In this document: positions 22,393 through 33,700 of the stretch, in pieces
Position numbering within the stretch: position 1 is the stretch's first letter
Layout: the number at the start of each line of letters is the position of its first letter
NCBI GenBank assembly: GCA_003614735.1
Contig: KZ992511.1
Coordinates: forward strand, 1-37,332
Direction of reading: 5' to 3'
From: Thamnocephalis sphaerospora
Lineage: Eukaryota > Zoopagomycota > Zoopagomycetes > Zoopagales > Sigmoideomycetaceae
Length of the DNA stretch: 37,332 nt
Program-made: the position numbers and the translations under genes
The notes under the pieces: model-generated
What the model saw: only the letters and a program-made list of their open reading frames with translations
Databases searched by the model: none
What the model was told of the DNA's origin: nothing

Positions 22393-25300
22393 CTAGACCA
22401 ACGTCCGGGATAAAAGCTTGTCTGCTTCCTCCGAACGGCCATGCACAAGGCGCACGACGCGTCGCAGCTCCTCGCCTGACCAAGCGGTGAAGCTATTGCG
22501 CTCCAACAGGCGTGCCAGCTCGGTTGGAGACGATGCGACGAGCGTACAGAGTTGCGCATACCGTTCCCAGCAGGGTATCTCCTTGATGGCCTGCTTTGCT
22601 GCAGTGGCGGCAACGGCAGCATGGTCTATTCGCGATCCAGCATTGAAGCATTCCATTGCTGCTGCCGTGAACAGCAAAAGCAGATAGCGAAGCTGGTGCA
22701 CTTCAGACGCTGTCATCGGGTTCAGCTCGCTTGTCTGCTGGATGATGGCAAGTAGAACGGCGTCTATCAAAACACCCAGTGCGCGGCGATAAAAGTCGGC
22801 GGCAAGCAGCGCCTAGATGATGGGAGACTGAGCATTCAGCTGCAGCTACATCTATACGGATAAACGAACCGCTATCCCACCTTCCACGACCGCGCCAACT
22901 GCAGGCAATGCTGCGCGGTATGCTTGAATGCAGCCTCGATGCGATCGCGTCTCTCTGGTATGTCCAGTCCCTGAAATCCGCCGGTGATTGTAATATACGC
23001 CACAGCCTGGTCACGCTGCGCCACCTGAGTCGCCATATAGACCGAGAAACCGTCAGACCATGTAGCACAGTGCCTGAACGCACACGTACCAAGACGCGGC
23101 GAAATTGTTCCTGTCCGAGTGAGCGGAACGTCGGCACCAGATCGATGAAGGTGGCCATAGAATGCAGTGCCTTTGCCAGCGGCTTGCTGTACCGGTATCC
23201 AAGGGCCAGGAGATGATGGGCAATGAACTGGCAGTCGTTGTAGAAGATGGCAGCACGTGCCGGCGACGATGCAAGCTCATCGGCCCAGTGCACAGGGATG
23301 ATTGCTCGGTGCAAATGGAAAAAATCGCGTGCGCAGCAAAACAACTCCACCGCACTGGCAGTATCGGATTTTCGTTAGCAACATGCTGCAGTTCCGATAT
23401 CTGCTCAGACTTACTCGTTCGGCTCGGTAGCGAGTACAGCTTGATCTAGCGTCTGGTGTATCAGATCCACCAGGGTCTGTGTCTGCACGCTAATGTGGCA
23501 TGCGGCAAAGACAAATGGCATTGTCTCAGTGTCTAGCTGCTCCTTGCCTCCTGGTATCATCTTGCCGTCTGCTGGTGTTTTGCCAGCACTGGCCTTTCCT
23601 TCCCGCTGAAAAGTGCCACTTTCTAGTGCCAGTTGCGTGTATCAGCCTCATGCATGGAAACATGCATGCAACGGATGCACTGCCCACCAAAAGCCAGCAG
23701 AGGCTGGACAAAGACGGTGTTTCGGTCGTCGCTCATGAGAATATCCCGGGCTGCCTCCAACAGCTCTGTCCGTCGCTTCAGCAAATAGTGCTCCTCAGCT
23801 CGACGCACAAAGGTGGACAGAGGCCGTTCGTTAGGCAGCAGCAGTCCTAGGGCCACGCAGCATTAGCCAGTGCAAACGAATATGATGCAATGTGCCGGTC
23901 ATCGCCTACCTAGCTGACGCAATTCCTTTTCAAACCGCAAAATATCGTTGACGCCAGCAAGATAATCATCCAGTGCGGAACGACTGCTGGGAATGGTGCG
24001 GCGCAGATAGCCACTCACAAATGCATCTACAAATGGACGGTGCCATACTGCGGCAAATGGCGCGGCAAACGACTCGTAGTCGTTGTCGTCGCTTCCGTCA
24101 TCTTCATCTTGTGCAGCGTCGCAGTCCATTCTGTCGTCCCGGTTGTTATCGGGCCTGACGCCGGTGCTGCTGAACAGCACATCGCAAGCAAGGAAGCGTG
24201 CAATTGTGGTGAGCTTGGCCAGCAGGCTCTGACTCGGTGGCGTATCTGCGTTGCGCAAGTGACCGCCAAGCATCAATGTTGCCTCCTGTCTATTGCGCTT
24301 CATAACCAGAGGTAGCGATTCGTTGGCCAACAAGGGGCTGATTAGGTGTTTGATTGACTGTTGTGCTAGCCAGACCAGCCGCTCGTCTAGCATGCACATG
24401 CTGGCTAGTGCCGAGAAAAGGTCGGCTAGCGATACGGTAACATTTGCGGTGGCGCCTGCCGGTTCATCTGTACAAAATAGCATTAACAATCTGGGTTTGA
24501 TCAAAGTCTGCTGTCGCTGCCCACCCGATATGCGCTTTCGCACGCAAAAGTGCATGCTACTGGCGTCTCGCTTGAATGTGATAGCGCGCACAAAGTGGCG
24601 ATCAAGACGCGCCTTGAGTGCACTTTTTTTCTTGATAAACGCCGTCTAAACGGCGCAAAGAACGAGCGTGTAAGCAGCTTGTATACTGTACATCGCAACG
24701 TATCCATGGCAGACCTACCCGAAGTAGCTGCAGCACTTCTTCGTCGCAACGCTCATTGCAAGCGTCGAGCCCACTCATCAGCGATGCCTAGACATGAGTA
24801 CGTTTTGCGATGAGCGTGGATGACTATTGCACCATCATACTAGCTAACGTACCGTGTCGTGAACGCAAGCTGCCGCACTCAACAGCTCTCCTGCCGAAAG
24901 TATCTGATCAAACTCTTGCAGCTGCCCATGGATCTGCACGATAACAGCACTCTAGCTTTGCCGCCAGCTGCACTTGGGACCGACATAGCATCTACCTTGG
25001 ACAGTAGTTCCAGGACATATACAGCATCCTGATGCGCTGCAACTCGTGCTTCGCCCTCCGGATCATCGTTTGTCTGGACACAGCACCGATCAGATCAGTC
25101 AAACTACTGATGCAAGCAATAGCCGAGCTTTGCCTACCAGTTTGGCCAGCGCTCCAAGATCTGCCGTCAACTGCAGGATCATCTCCTCGTCCGCATCAAC
25201 GCTGCACTTGTATGCATCGGCAAAATCACGATAGAAGCTGGACAATGATGGTCAGCATCTGGGTATACTGAGCACGACAGCGGCACTGGTCGTTGCATAC

Positions 25301-25521
25301 CCGTGAATCGACTGGTATATCTGTGTCTGGCACATGTAATCGTCGCTACCGTATCAGTGGCAACGTGCTGGGCCGCGTATGCAACACAGCGTACCACTTA
25401 CTCGACACTCGGCAATACGCGCCACTAGCCGATTCTCCAAGACGACCGGATTGTCGGAGAATGCATGCGCACTGCTACGCGCAGCAGCAGAACGTCGTCG
25501 CGACACACGTTCTGGTGTCAT
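22393..25521 (-). CDS. ZW10: ZW10 (Dsl1/NRZ tethering complex and kinetochore RZZ subunit)
   Basis: ZW10 tethers Golgi-derived vesicles at the ER and, in animals, works in the RZZ checkpoint complex. Thirteen minus-strand exons: 25521-25402, 25320-25301, 25237-25138, 25073-24996, 24933-24853, 24787-24719, 24645-24525, 24467-23910, 23846-23688, 23622-23415, 23354-23090, 23024-22881, 22812-22393. They give 780 residues, almost exactly the human length (779). The N-terminus is helical (ENRLVARIAECRIYQSIHG...); the best-conserved block is ARAAIFYNDCQFIAHHLLAL, then SMATFIDLVPTFRSLGQEQF. The C-terminal domain has MTASEVHQLRYLLLL and WSGEELRRVVRLVHG. An acidic insert (DEDDGSDDND) sits in the middle. 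Exon 2 is only 20 nt. The block is diagnostic; the small 5' exons are less certain. Confidence 0.88.
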
Positions 25522-25634
25522 GAGTCACTACCAGTAATACATTCAACGCGCTGCCGCGTATGTGAGCAAAACAAAGAGCGGAGCAGGCCGAGAATGCAGT
25601 CCTCAGTCTGCTTCTGCCCTGTCTTCTCGCCACC
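25522..25634. promoter_or_regulatory. Compact bidirectional promoter, ZW10 / endonuclease V
   Basis: Only 113 bp lie between the two divergent start codons, so both core promoters must overlap or the 5' leaders must be very short. I see no clear TATA box. Confidence 0.5.
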
Positions 25635-26624
25635 ATGTCTTTGGAGCCCGCCGACGATACTCTGCTGGAGGCCTGGAAAAGGTGAGCTGACCGCTGCTTG
25701 GACCATGGGCCGCGTTATCGGCTGGTCAGCTGAACGTGCTTCTTACAGTGAGCAGCTTTGCCTCAAGGCAAGGCACATTGAACAGGACCAGGTGGATTTT
25801 TCCGTCCTAGTTGATGCTACGGCGGATGGAGCCGCGCAGGCTGATATCTGTGGCCTGGAACGCGTGGCTGGTGTTGATCTGAGCTTCTACGAGGACGACG
25901 ATCGACATGCTGTCGCTGCATTGGTGGTGCTTAGCTTTCCCGACATGGCGGTGCTCTACCAGGATTTCACGCGTGTCGAACTACACCATCCGTACAAGGC
26001 AGGCTTTCTGGCATTTCGTGAGGCGCCGCCGCTGCTCAGTCTGCTGCAAAAACTCAAGATACAGGCACCTGAACTGTGGCCGCAGGTGAATGGCATCGTT
26101 CCATGCGGCATCCACCATCGCTGGCATTGGCTGTGGCTAATGCGACATACAGATCCTGCTAGTGGACGGTAACGGAACGCTGCACCCGCGGCGTTTTGGG
26201 CTCGCCTGCCATTTGGGCGTGCTGGCCGATCTGCCGACCATAGGCATTGGAAAGAACTTTCTGCAGATACGCGACGAGGGCGACCAGCTGACCATGGAGA
26301 CGGTGAAGCGCACAGCGCGCGCGTCTCTGCAGCGGGGCGGACAATGGTTTGCCCTTACAGGCAGCTCGGGCGCAGTGTATGGCGCGGTAAGCACGTCAAC
26401 GAACGGGCATATCGCAAGGTTGCCGCTAATATGCGTCATAGGCGGTTCGCTCGCTCGACAGCACACAGAATCCTATTTTCGTGTCGACCGGGCATCGCAT
26501 TGCGCTGGCCAGTGCAGTGGCCGTGGCACTGCGCTGCTGTCGCTACCGTGTGCCGGAGCCGGTGCGGCAGGCGGACCAACTGTCGCGTGCCTACATTCGG
26601 CAGACGCGCGTTGCTGCTAAATAA
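25635..26624 (+). CDS. Endonuclease V (inosine-specific ribonuclease/deoxyribonuclease)
   Basis: Cleaves one nucleotide 3' of inosine; eukaryotic members prefer RNA. Exons 25635-25681, 25749-26085, 26153-26386 and 26442-26624 give 266 residues. Family motifs: VAGVDLSF with metal-binding D59, [32 protein letters not shown] with metal-binding D133, LPTIGIGKN, and near the end [20 protein letters not shown]. The start at 25635 has a good context (CACCATG). The length matches animal enzymes. The TAA stop lies within an AATAAA hexamer (26620-26625). No nuclear or mitochondrial targeting signal is obvious. Confidence 0.94.
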
Positions 26625-26625
26625 A
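26620..26625 (+). terminator. AATAAA overlapping the endonuclease V stop codon
   Basis: The hexamer contains the TAA stop (26622-26624). If used, the transcript would have an almost absent 3' UTR, with the next gene's start only 155 bp on. A second hexamer further on is not visible. Confidence 0.4.
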
Positions 26626-26779
26626 TGAGTATGGTCTGATTTATTGCCAACCAATCAGCTCAGCACGCGATCGCCATATAACATGCCACCGCGGTATGTT
26701 CCGCTACGCACGACGCCCCACCGCCTGCCTCCTACTTGCGCTACCAGCTAGTGTCCGGACGTACCTACCACTGCACGCC

Positions 26780-27570
26780 ATGGCCTCCACCGTGACCGAG
26801 TCGGCACTGCCGAACCACCCGTACTATCCGCGCGATACGCTTCTGCCGCACTATGTGCCCAACTCGTACTCGGCCATCGAAGTGGTCACCGGGTTTGGCC
26901 TGCCCGTCGTGCTAGCTGCTGTCGCCACCTTTGTGCTGTCGGGCAGCAAGCGGCCAGACTCGCGTCTGCGCCGACTCTCCACGGCCGACCGTTTTGCCTG
27001 CGCATGGCTGATAGCCACCGCCAGTATTCACATGTTCCTGGAGGGCTACTTTGTCGTGACAAACCGGACCATTGCCGGCGATATGACCTTTCTCGCCCAG
27101 ACCTGGAAGGAGTACGCGAAGAGCGACTCGCGCTACATGCGCTCCGACCTGTTTACCGTTTGCATGGAGGGAGTGACTGCGGTAAGTGGCGGCAATGGAG
27201 CGTGATGTTTTTCATGCGGCATGGCACCTGACGCACTATCTGCTTACTGCTGCAGTTCATTGAGGGCCCTGTCTGCGTGCTTGCAGCCCTGGCCATCTTC
27301 AAGGGCTCGCCTCACCGCCATCTGCTGCAGCTGTCGGTGTCCATCGGCCAGGTGTACGGACTTGTGCTCTACTATCTCACCGAGGTGTTTGCGGAAAAGT
27401 CCAACAGCGACCCGTACTGGCTCTACTACTGGGTCTACTTTGTCGCCGTCAACTTTATCTGGGCAGCTGTCCCAACCTGGATTGCCACGCGCGCGTGGTG
27501 TGCCATGAGCGCTGCTGTCGCTGCTTCGGACGAACGCGAACTTGCACTTCGCACCAAGAAGGGCCAGTAG
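26780..27570 (+). CDS. EBP-type sterol delta8-delta7 isomerase
   Basis: Moves the sterol double bond from C8 to C7 in the ER during sterol synthesis. Exons 26780-27181 and 27256-27570 give 238 residues (human EBP, 230). The N-terminus (HPYYPRDTLLPHYVPN) matches the family. The putative catalytic residues are present: H84 and E88 in IHMFLEGYF, E130 and T133 in CMEGVTA, N200 and W203 in VNFIWAAVP. WKEYAKSDSRYM is almost invariant in EBP. Five membrane helices are visible and the C-terminus is basic (RTKKGQ). The frame is open up to an ATG at 26696, which would add a 28-residue hydrophobic leader; 26780 has the better context and the family length. AATAAA follows at 27716. Confidence 0.93.
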
Positions 27571-27715
27571 CTGACGTCAGCGTGTGTGCGCCTATGTAAA
27601 CATGTTTGCTCACCGTACACCAATAACAGCTATGCAAGTGCAGAAACAGCATACGGATACCAGGCAGAGCCAAAGCGCATTCGGCTCTTGTTTAATTTCA
27701 AGTCGCGCGATCGCG

Positions 27716-27721
27716 AATAAA
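27716..27721 (+). terminator. Poly(A) signal AATAAA, EBP gene
   Basis: Canonical hexamer 146 nt after the EBP stop and 50 bp before the convergent TBC gene's stop. Confidence 0.6.
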
Positions 27722-27773
27722 AGAATGCTGTCGTGTATGTGTATGTGGGCAGATGAGAAAATGGCAGTGACTA

Positions 27774-29989
27774 CTACTTGCGATGGGCCAGATGGCCGGG
27801 TGCGTTGTGGAAAAGCGTCTTCCACATGAACGCCTCGGAAAGCAGCATCTCCACGTCGCGGTCGGTCCATGTGGCCGTCGGGACCGATTGCAGAAACGTG
27901 ATCATATCCTGGAAATCCATCTTGCGCAGCGTGGCCGACCATTTGATCAGGAACGCGGCGCACACGTAGACGTGAAAGTCGGAAAACCCATCCGACTCTT
28001 CGGCCTGGAGCAGAAGCAACAGCATTAGCAGGCAGACAGGCCAGCCGTGCAGACGCGCCGACCAACCCACCAGGTAGGTGTCCCACATGCGAACAACGTT
28101 TCGAAGCGATAGCTCGCGCATAAGGAGGCAGTTCATCCAGCGGAACGAAAACTGAATGTACTCTACGCTTTCCGATTCTAAATGCTGTGCCAACGGCGCT
28201 ATACATCAACTCGGTTAGTTTGGCCAGTACTGTAGCAGTTGTCTGTGTGGCATGCCGCGCTTACCGTCTATACGACCAATAAGTTCCCGCAGACGCCCAA
28301 TCTGGCGCTGAATACCCGGTTGGCCGTGTGTGTAATTGTCCTGGCGCGGCGTACCTTGGCGCGTCAACAGCCGATGATCGCTGGCGCCATACAGCCACTC
28401 TGCGGCATACCTGAATACCATCCAGCAGTTTAGTCATACACCAGAAGCTGTCAGCCTCAATGACTGTTAGCACCTCCTCGGGCAGTTCTCCAATGTCAAA
28501 CTCTTCAAGGTCCGTATCTACTGACACCTGCTAGTTAGCTCACGCGTGTGCCATTCGCGTGCACTGGCCAGATACTTGCCTACGTAGGAGGAGAGAAACA
28601 CTTGGAAGAACGGGGTCAGCAGGTCGTTGATACCCTGCACATAGCCGCTTGCTGGATGCCGAATGGCCCAACAGTAGAGAATGCGCTCAAGCGCCTGCAT
28701 CATCACGCGTCAGCAGTGCACAACCAGCTGACAAAGACACGCAACCCACCTCCTGTGTAGCCGTCTGCTGGTACAGCTGTATGTGCGGGTGTGTTCGCGG
28801 CACGTCTATGTGAATCTACCCGGCAGATTAGCCTGTGCACCGCGTAGTCCCGGCCATTCAAACCGCACCTGATGCCAGATGGTCTGGTCCAGCCCTGCCT
28901 CGCCGCGCGCAAACGCCTGTGCAACACATTCGGCATACTCTTTCCGCTTCCGTGCCAGGGTCTGCTCGCGTCTCTCTGAATTGCAGGGCAGATATCCCTA
29001 CCGGTCGACACACACATGGTAAGCAAACTTCAGCAGTACACTTTACCAGCAGACTTACCATCAGCAGCTGCCAGGCCATGGGTCGCAGCTCCTCGGGAAT
29101 ACCACTCCAGCTTAGCTTCCGAAGTTCGCCTATGCTCGTGGTTGCCGCAGCGTAAGCATCTTTACAAGCTACATTTGTGCTGGAGCACGTTGAGATAATA
29201 TCCAGCACTTACGCATATCGACATTGGGCTCGGAAAGCACGCGACGAAACTTTTCAAAGCGGGACATCTTAGTGTTCATGTCCAGCAGATCGCGCGCCGT
29301 CTTTGTGTCTGTCATCGGTGGCCTTGGGTCGTAGTTTGAGAGCGAATTTAGGTGATCTAACGCGCACCGACAGCCACCGAGCAGGATCAGAACATGTCGC
29401 ATTGCCGTCTTTTGCGCTGCCTACCTTTGCCAAACATTTGCGCGCGAAGATCACGGCCACGTCGCACAGCTTCGGCAGCCTGTTCAAAGGCGCGCGCACT
29501 GGCCGATGCCACCGCGGCCGTGCGAGTGCTATCGGTATTGGCTACGCCCGTCTGGCTCTTTTTCCAGCCGAGCCGAAGACCGCTGCGGCCCGAACCGTCT
29601 CGGTGGCATGCCAAGTCTACCTCCACCGGCATGTCCGCGTCCTCGTCCGATTCTTCCGCGCCCCATGCGTCGGCCGTCGAGCTAATCAGCTGCCGGTACT
29701 TGCGCGACGCTGCTGTCCCCTCTGCGAGGTCATGGGACGCCGTTGCTTTTGCGCTGTCTGCTCCACCCTGGTGGCTGGGCAGGGAGGACATGCGCTTGGG
29801 CGTTGTGGCTGCGGACGGAGAGGCCGGCTTTGAAGACGGTGTCGCAGGACTGGCCAGCGGGCTGCTAGGACTCGTAGCGCCTGAAGTGACGCCACTCATG
29901 CCGTTCGGCGGTCGGTAGTGCGCAGACGACGACACGCTTTTCGGCAGCGTGGGCAGCGAGAAGACGGCTGGCGTCGTGTGGTCGGACAT
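27774..29989 (-). CDS. TBC1D22/Gyp1-type Rab GTPase-activating protein
   Basis: Stimulates GTP hydrolysis by Rab1/Ypt1-type GTPases at the Golgi. Ten minus-strand exons: 29989-29425, 29356-29213, 29129-29059, 28997-28869, 28815-28750, 28694-28584, 28527-28411, 28340-28265, 28198-28071, 28004-27774; 545 residues (human TBC1D22A, 517). The first 190 residues are Ser/Pro/Ala-rich. The TBC domain begins MRELRKLSWSGIPEELRP. The catalytic dual finger is intact: R310 in IHIDVPR and Q345 in YVQGINDLLTPFF. Subfamily marks are GYLPCNSERR, IEADSFWCMTKLLDGIQDNY, FRWMNCLLMRELSLR, and FSDFHVYVCAAFLIKW. The 66-nt intron at 28005-28070 is stop-free and in frame, and is called because family members lack that segment. 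Confidence 0.93.
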
Positions 29990-30734
29990 TACGTATGCTA
30001 GAAAAGCATACAGGCCGCGGCAGACGAGCACGCAGCAATGGAGTTGAATGAGGCGTGGTAGTGATGGGGCAATGGAAATAGCGCTGCATAGACGCTCGCA
30101 CCAATGGTGGAAAGTGCTGCACGCTGCTTTTCGCTGTGTTAACGTTGAGACCCAGCTTGACTGCACCTTGATGTATGGCACAGCAACCACCGGTCACTCG
30201 TCTACTAGCGCACAATGTTGCCAGCAGCGCAGACCACGGTGCAAAAGGCTTAGTGCGACTCGAGTGGGAATGCTGTGCAAACGGCAACATCATGCATGAG
30301 CCGGTGAAAAGTAGTGTGGCCACCAGGTTGGTACGCGTACATGAAAAGGAAGGCGTCCTATGCGTCTTGCTGGCGTGATGCCAGATAATGGTCGAGTCGG
30401 CTTGGTAGAGCGTGCTGCTATCTTGGAGACACGCAGCGTAGAAACACATCTACTGCTATCGACGCGTCCACATGTCGGGTGCCACAAGAAGCCGGATGTC
30501 CCGGTGTTTGGCTGCCGTCCACGCAAGCACCTCTTCAGCAGGTGCCGTGTAACGCGGCCATGTTTCTTCTTGCGTCAGCACTCTTGCAGCATGGTCGGGC
30601 GATCGGCGATAAAGCGCAGCTGCGGCCGGCCGGCAGCCTCGAGCACGGAAGTCTGCTGTTTCTGCACATACGCCCAAGTGCTTCTACGCCTGCATTGTCG
30701 CATTATCAACCGCCTGCCAGAGGCCTTGAGCGTC
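29990..30734. other. Unresolved 0.75 kb upstream of TBC1D22-type and ABCC genes
   Basis: This lies between divergent starts and should contain both promoters, but several frames look protein-like. On the minus strand: a frame from about 30736 (contains WAYVQKQQTSVLEAAG) to about 30568; WPRYTAPAEEVLAW at 30500-30560; and a stretch with FLFMYAYQPGGHTTFHRLM near 30300-30355. On the plus strand: a 67-codon ORF at 30175-30378 (starts MAQQPPVTRLLAHN). I could not join any of these into a consistent gene or a known family. A small minus-strand gene is possible. Confidence 0.35.
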
Positions 30735-33700
30735 ATGGACTCGCTTTGGCTCCCGTAGGCACACTGCTGCGTTCACCTGCTTGACCTGTGCTGATGCGCC
30801 TGTGCACGCGCCTAGATATATCTGCGGTCTGCTTCCGGTGACAGCCGCGATAGCGTCGGTATGGCTCTGGCTTGTCAAGCAGGCTGTTGCATATTACAAA
30901 GGGGACCACCCTTTCCGTCGCCATAGAAAGTTCGTGTTCATGAGGGCTAGGTGTGATCTGAACACCGCCGACGACCTGGAGACTATGGGCAGTGCACTTG
31001 AACGATCCACAAGCCAGACGGTCCGAGATAGGATAGCAGACACTAAGAAGCGTTCGATCAGCACGCACGAAAAAGTCAAGCGCCGTCGTCTTGTTGCAGA
31101 GACGTTTAAGCTGCTAATCAGTGCGACTGGACTTGGCGTTGCTATATGGCACATCATCTATTGCAAACGAAATGCCACGCGTATCCCACAGCTTCAGCAG
31201 TACACAGCAAATACCGACGTCATCACCTGGGTAAGCCATGTCAGTGTATGGGCATCTACGCCTACCACCTATTTACCCTACTGTGCCAGCCATATCTTAT
31301 GCTCGTTTCTGCCTACAATCTCTGGCGCAGTTGGTCTCGTAGCGCACGCAGGCTCCGACGCCACCAGAATCTTTTTGCTGCCACCGTCTATGTGTGTTCA
31401 CTGGGTCGCCTCGCCTGGAAACTGGTACACAATATGCTTGAAATTCGCGATGTATTTACACTGTACATACTGTGTATGGCTGTTTGCGCTCAGCTGATGA
31501 TCGTTGCCATCCTGGCCACGCGCGGACACACGGAACTTACAGAGTCGGGGCGCATTATTACGCTGGAAGAGTCGGCATCGTTTTTCGAGTGGATGACGTT
31601 CGACTGGCTCACACCACTGATGCTTGTGGGCAAGAAACGGCGGATCGACGATGAAGACCTGTGGGACCTGTGCTCGCGAGACAAGGCTGGTGTTGCTGCC
31701 GAAAATTACTCCAAACACAGGCGAGTTTGCATGCTGCGACGTCTGTACGTCCTGTTGCTGACCGTCTGTACTCACCAGAGGTACTACGGTTCTCCGACGA
31801 CTGCTGGCCGCCTTTCGGCGCGACCTCTTCATCCAGGTCATCTTCATTACACTTTGGAGCTTGTCGCTTTACGCAGTTCCCTTTTTTATGCGGCTGTTGC
31901 TAGAATACCTGGAGGATCCCAACCATTATACCCGCTGGGAGGCATGGCTGTTTGTTGCTGGTCTCTTTATCGGCACGATTGTCACCAACACCCTGGCACA
32001 GCACGCAGAAGCTATTGGGCAACACATGGCTGTGCGTGCACGCGCAATCATATCGCACCAGGTCTCGGAAAAGTGCATGCGCCGGCGGATACGTACTATT
32101 CCGCCCTCATCGACGTCAAAGGGCGACGAACACGAGATGCATGATCCTTGGGATGCTGGAGCGGTCATGAATTTGCTCAACGTCGACGTGCAGAATATCA
32201 GCGAGATGTTGATCTCCTTGCCAAGTCTGATAGGTGGCCCACTGCAGAGTATCATTGCCAGTGCGGTGCTCTGGTATCTCGTGGGCATCTCTGCCGTGCT
32301 GATCCTGGTTATTCTGGCGGTGACCATTCTGTTTATTGCCATTTTCTTGCGCAAAATTTCGTCCATCTACGGATGGGTGATGGACATTACGGATGAGCGA
32401 CTTTCGGTAGTTAGCGAGGTAGTTACAGACTAGTATGTAGATGCATCTGGCTGTAGCAGCTGCTAACGATGCCGCATCGTGCACTTTTCAGATGCTACAG
32501 CTGATTAGGGCTGTTAAGCTGTTTACCTGGGAGCAGCGTTTTCTGCAGTGCATCGACGCTGCCAGAAAGCGTGAACTGGATGCAAACTGGATAATCCAGC
32601 TGCTCAACGCTGGCATGCTGGTGTGCATTGATCTTGGGCCCAGTGCGGCTCTCGGCGTGTGCATGGGCATATACACTGTCGTACTTGGCTACACTCTGAC
32701 TGCATCCGTTGCATTCACGGCATTGGCGCTAGTGAGTATTCTGCGAATGGCGCTCCTTCGCACGCCACAAGCCATTTCCTGGGCAACGCAGGCTCGCGTG
32801 AGTAGTCGACGTATCAGCGAATTTTTGGCATCGCCAGAGATTGGCGACGGCTTTGGGGCAGCAGGCGTAGGCGCCACTACCACGCAGACGGTGCGCATTG
32901 CGATCCAAGACGCGGCGTTCTGCTGGACACCGCCCGGAAACGTGGCCATATCCATGGACGCCTCTGCGAATGCGCCGAGTTTCCAGCTTCAGAATATCAA
33001 CGTAGAGTTTCTGCCGGGAGAGCTCAACATTATTGCCGGACCCACTGGAAGTGGTAAAACCTCACTGCTACTGGCTCTTCTCGGAGGTGCGTGTGCTGTA
33101 CTGGCCTTTAGTGCATTTGCGTGACAGTAACCGGTTGCCATTTTGCTAGAAATGCCGCGCACGCAAGGTTGTGTGTACTTGCCGAGACATTATGTGCCCT
33201 ACAACGAGCACGGCGCACCTACCAGTAACATTGCTTATGTTGCTCAGCAGGCATGGCTGCAGAATCTGTCTATTCGCGACAACATTCTTTTCGGCCAGCC
33301 TTTCAATCACGCGCGATATCAGCAGGTGCTCTACGCGTGCGCGCTTAAGCGTGACATTGAGGCGTTAGCAGCTGGCGATCGCACACAGATTGGCGAAAGA
33401 GGCATTACGCTGTCTGGCGGCCAAAAGCAGCGCGTGGCCCTCGCGCGCGCCGTTTATAGTCCTGCAGATCATTTGCTTTTGGACGACTGTTTGTCCGCGG
33501 TAGATGCACGTACCGCTCAACACATTGTCGACAACTGCCTTCTTGGCCCGCCGACACACGGTCGCACGCGCATCCTCGTCACACATCAGTTTGATCTGTG
33601 CATTCACGGTGCTGCGCTGGCCGTTCTAATGGACCACGGCTGCATTGCAGCTGAGGGGCCGGCAGATGAGGTGCTTCCTATTCTGCTTGCGTCAGAAAAC

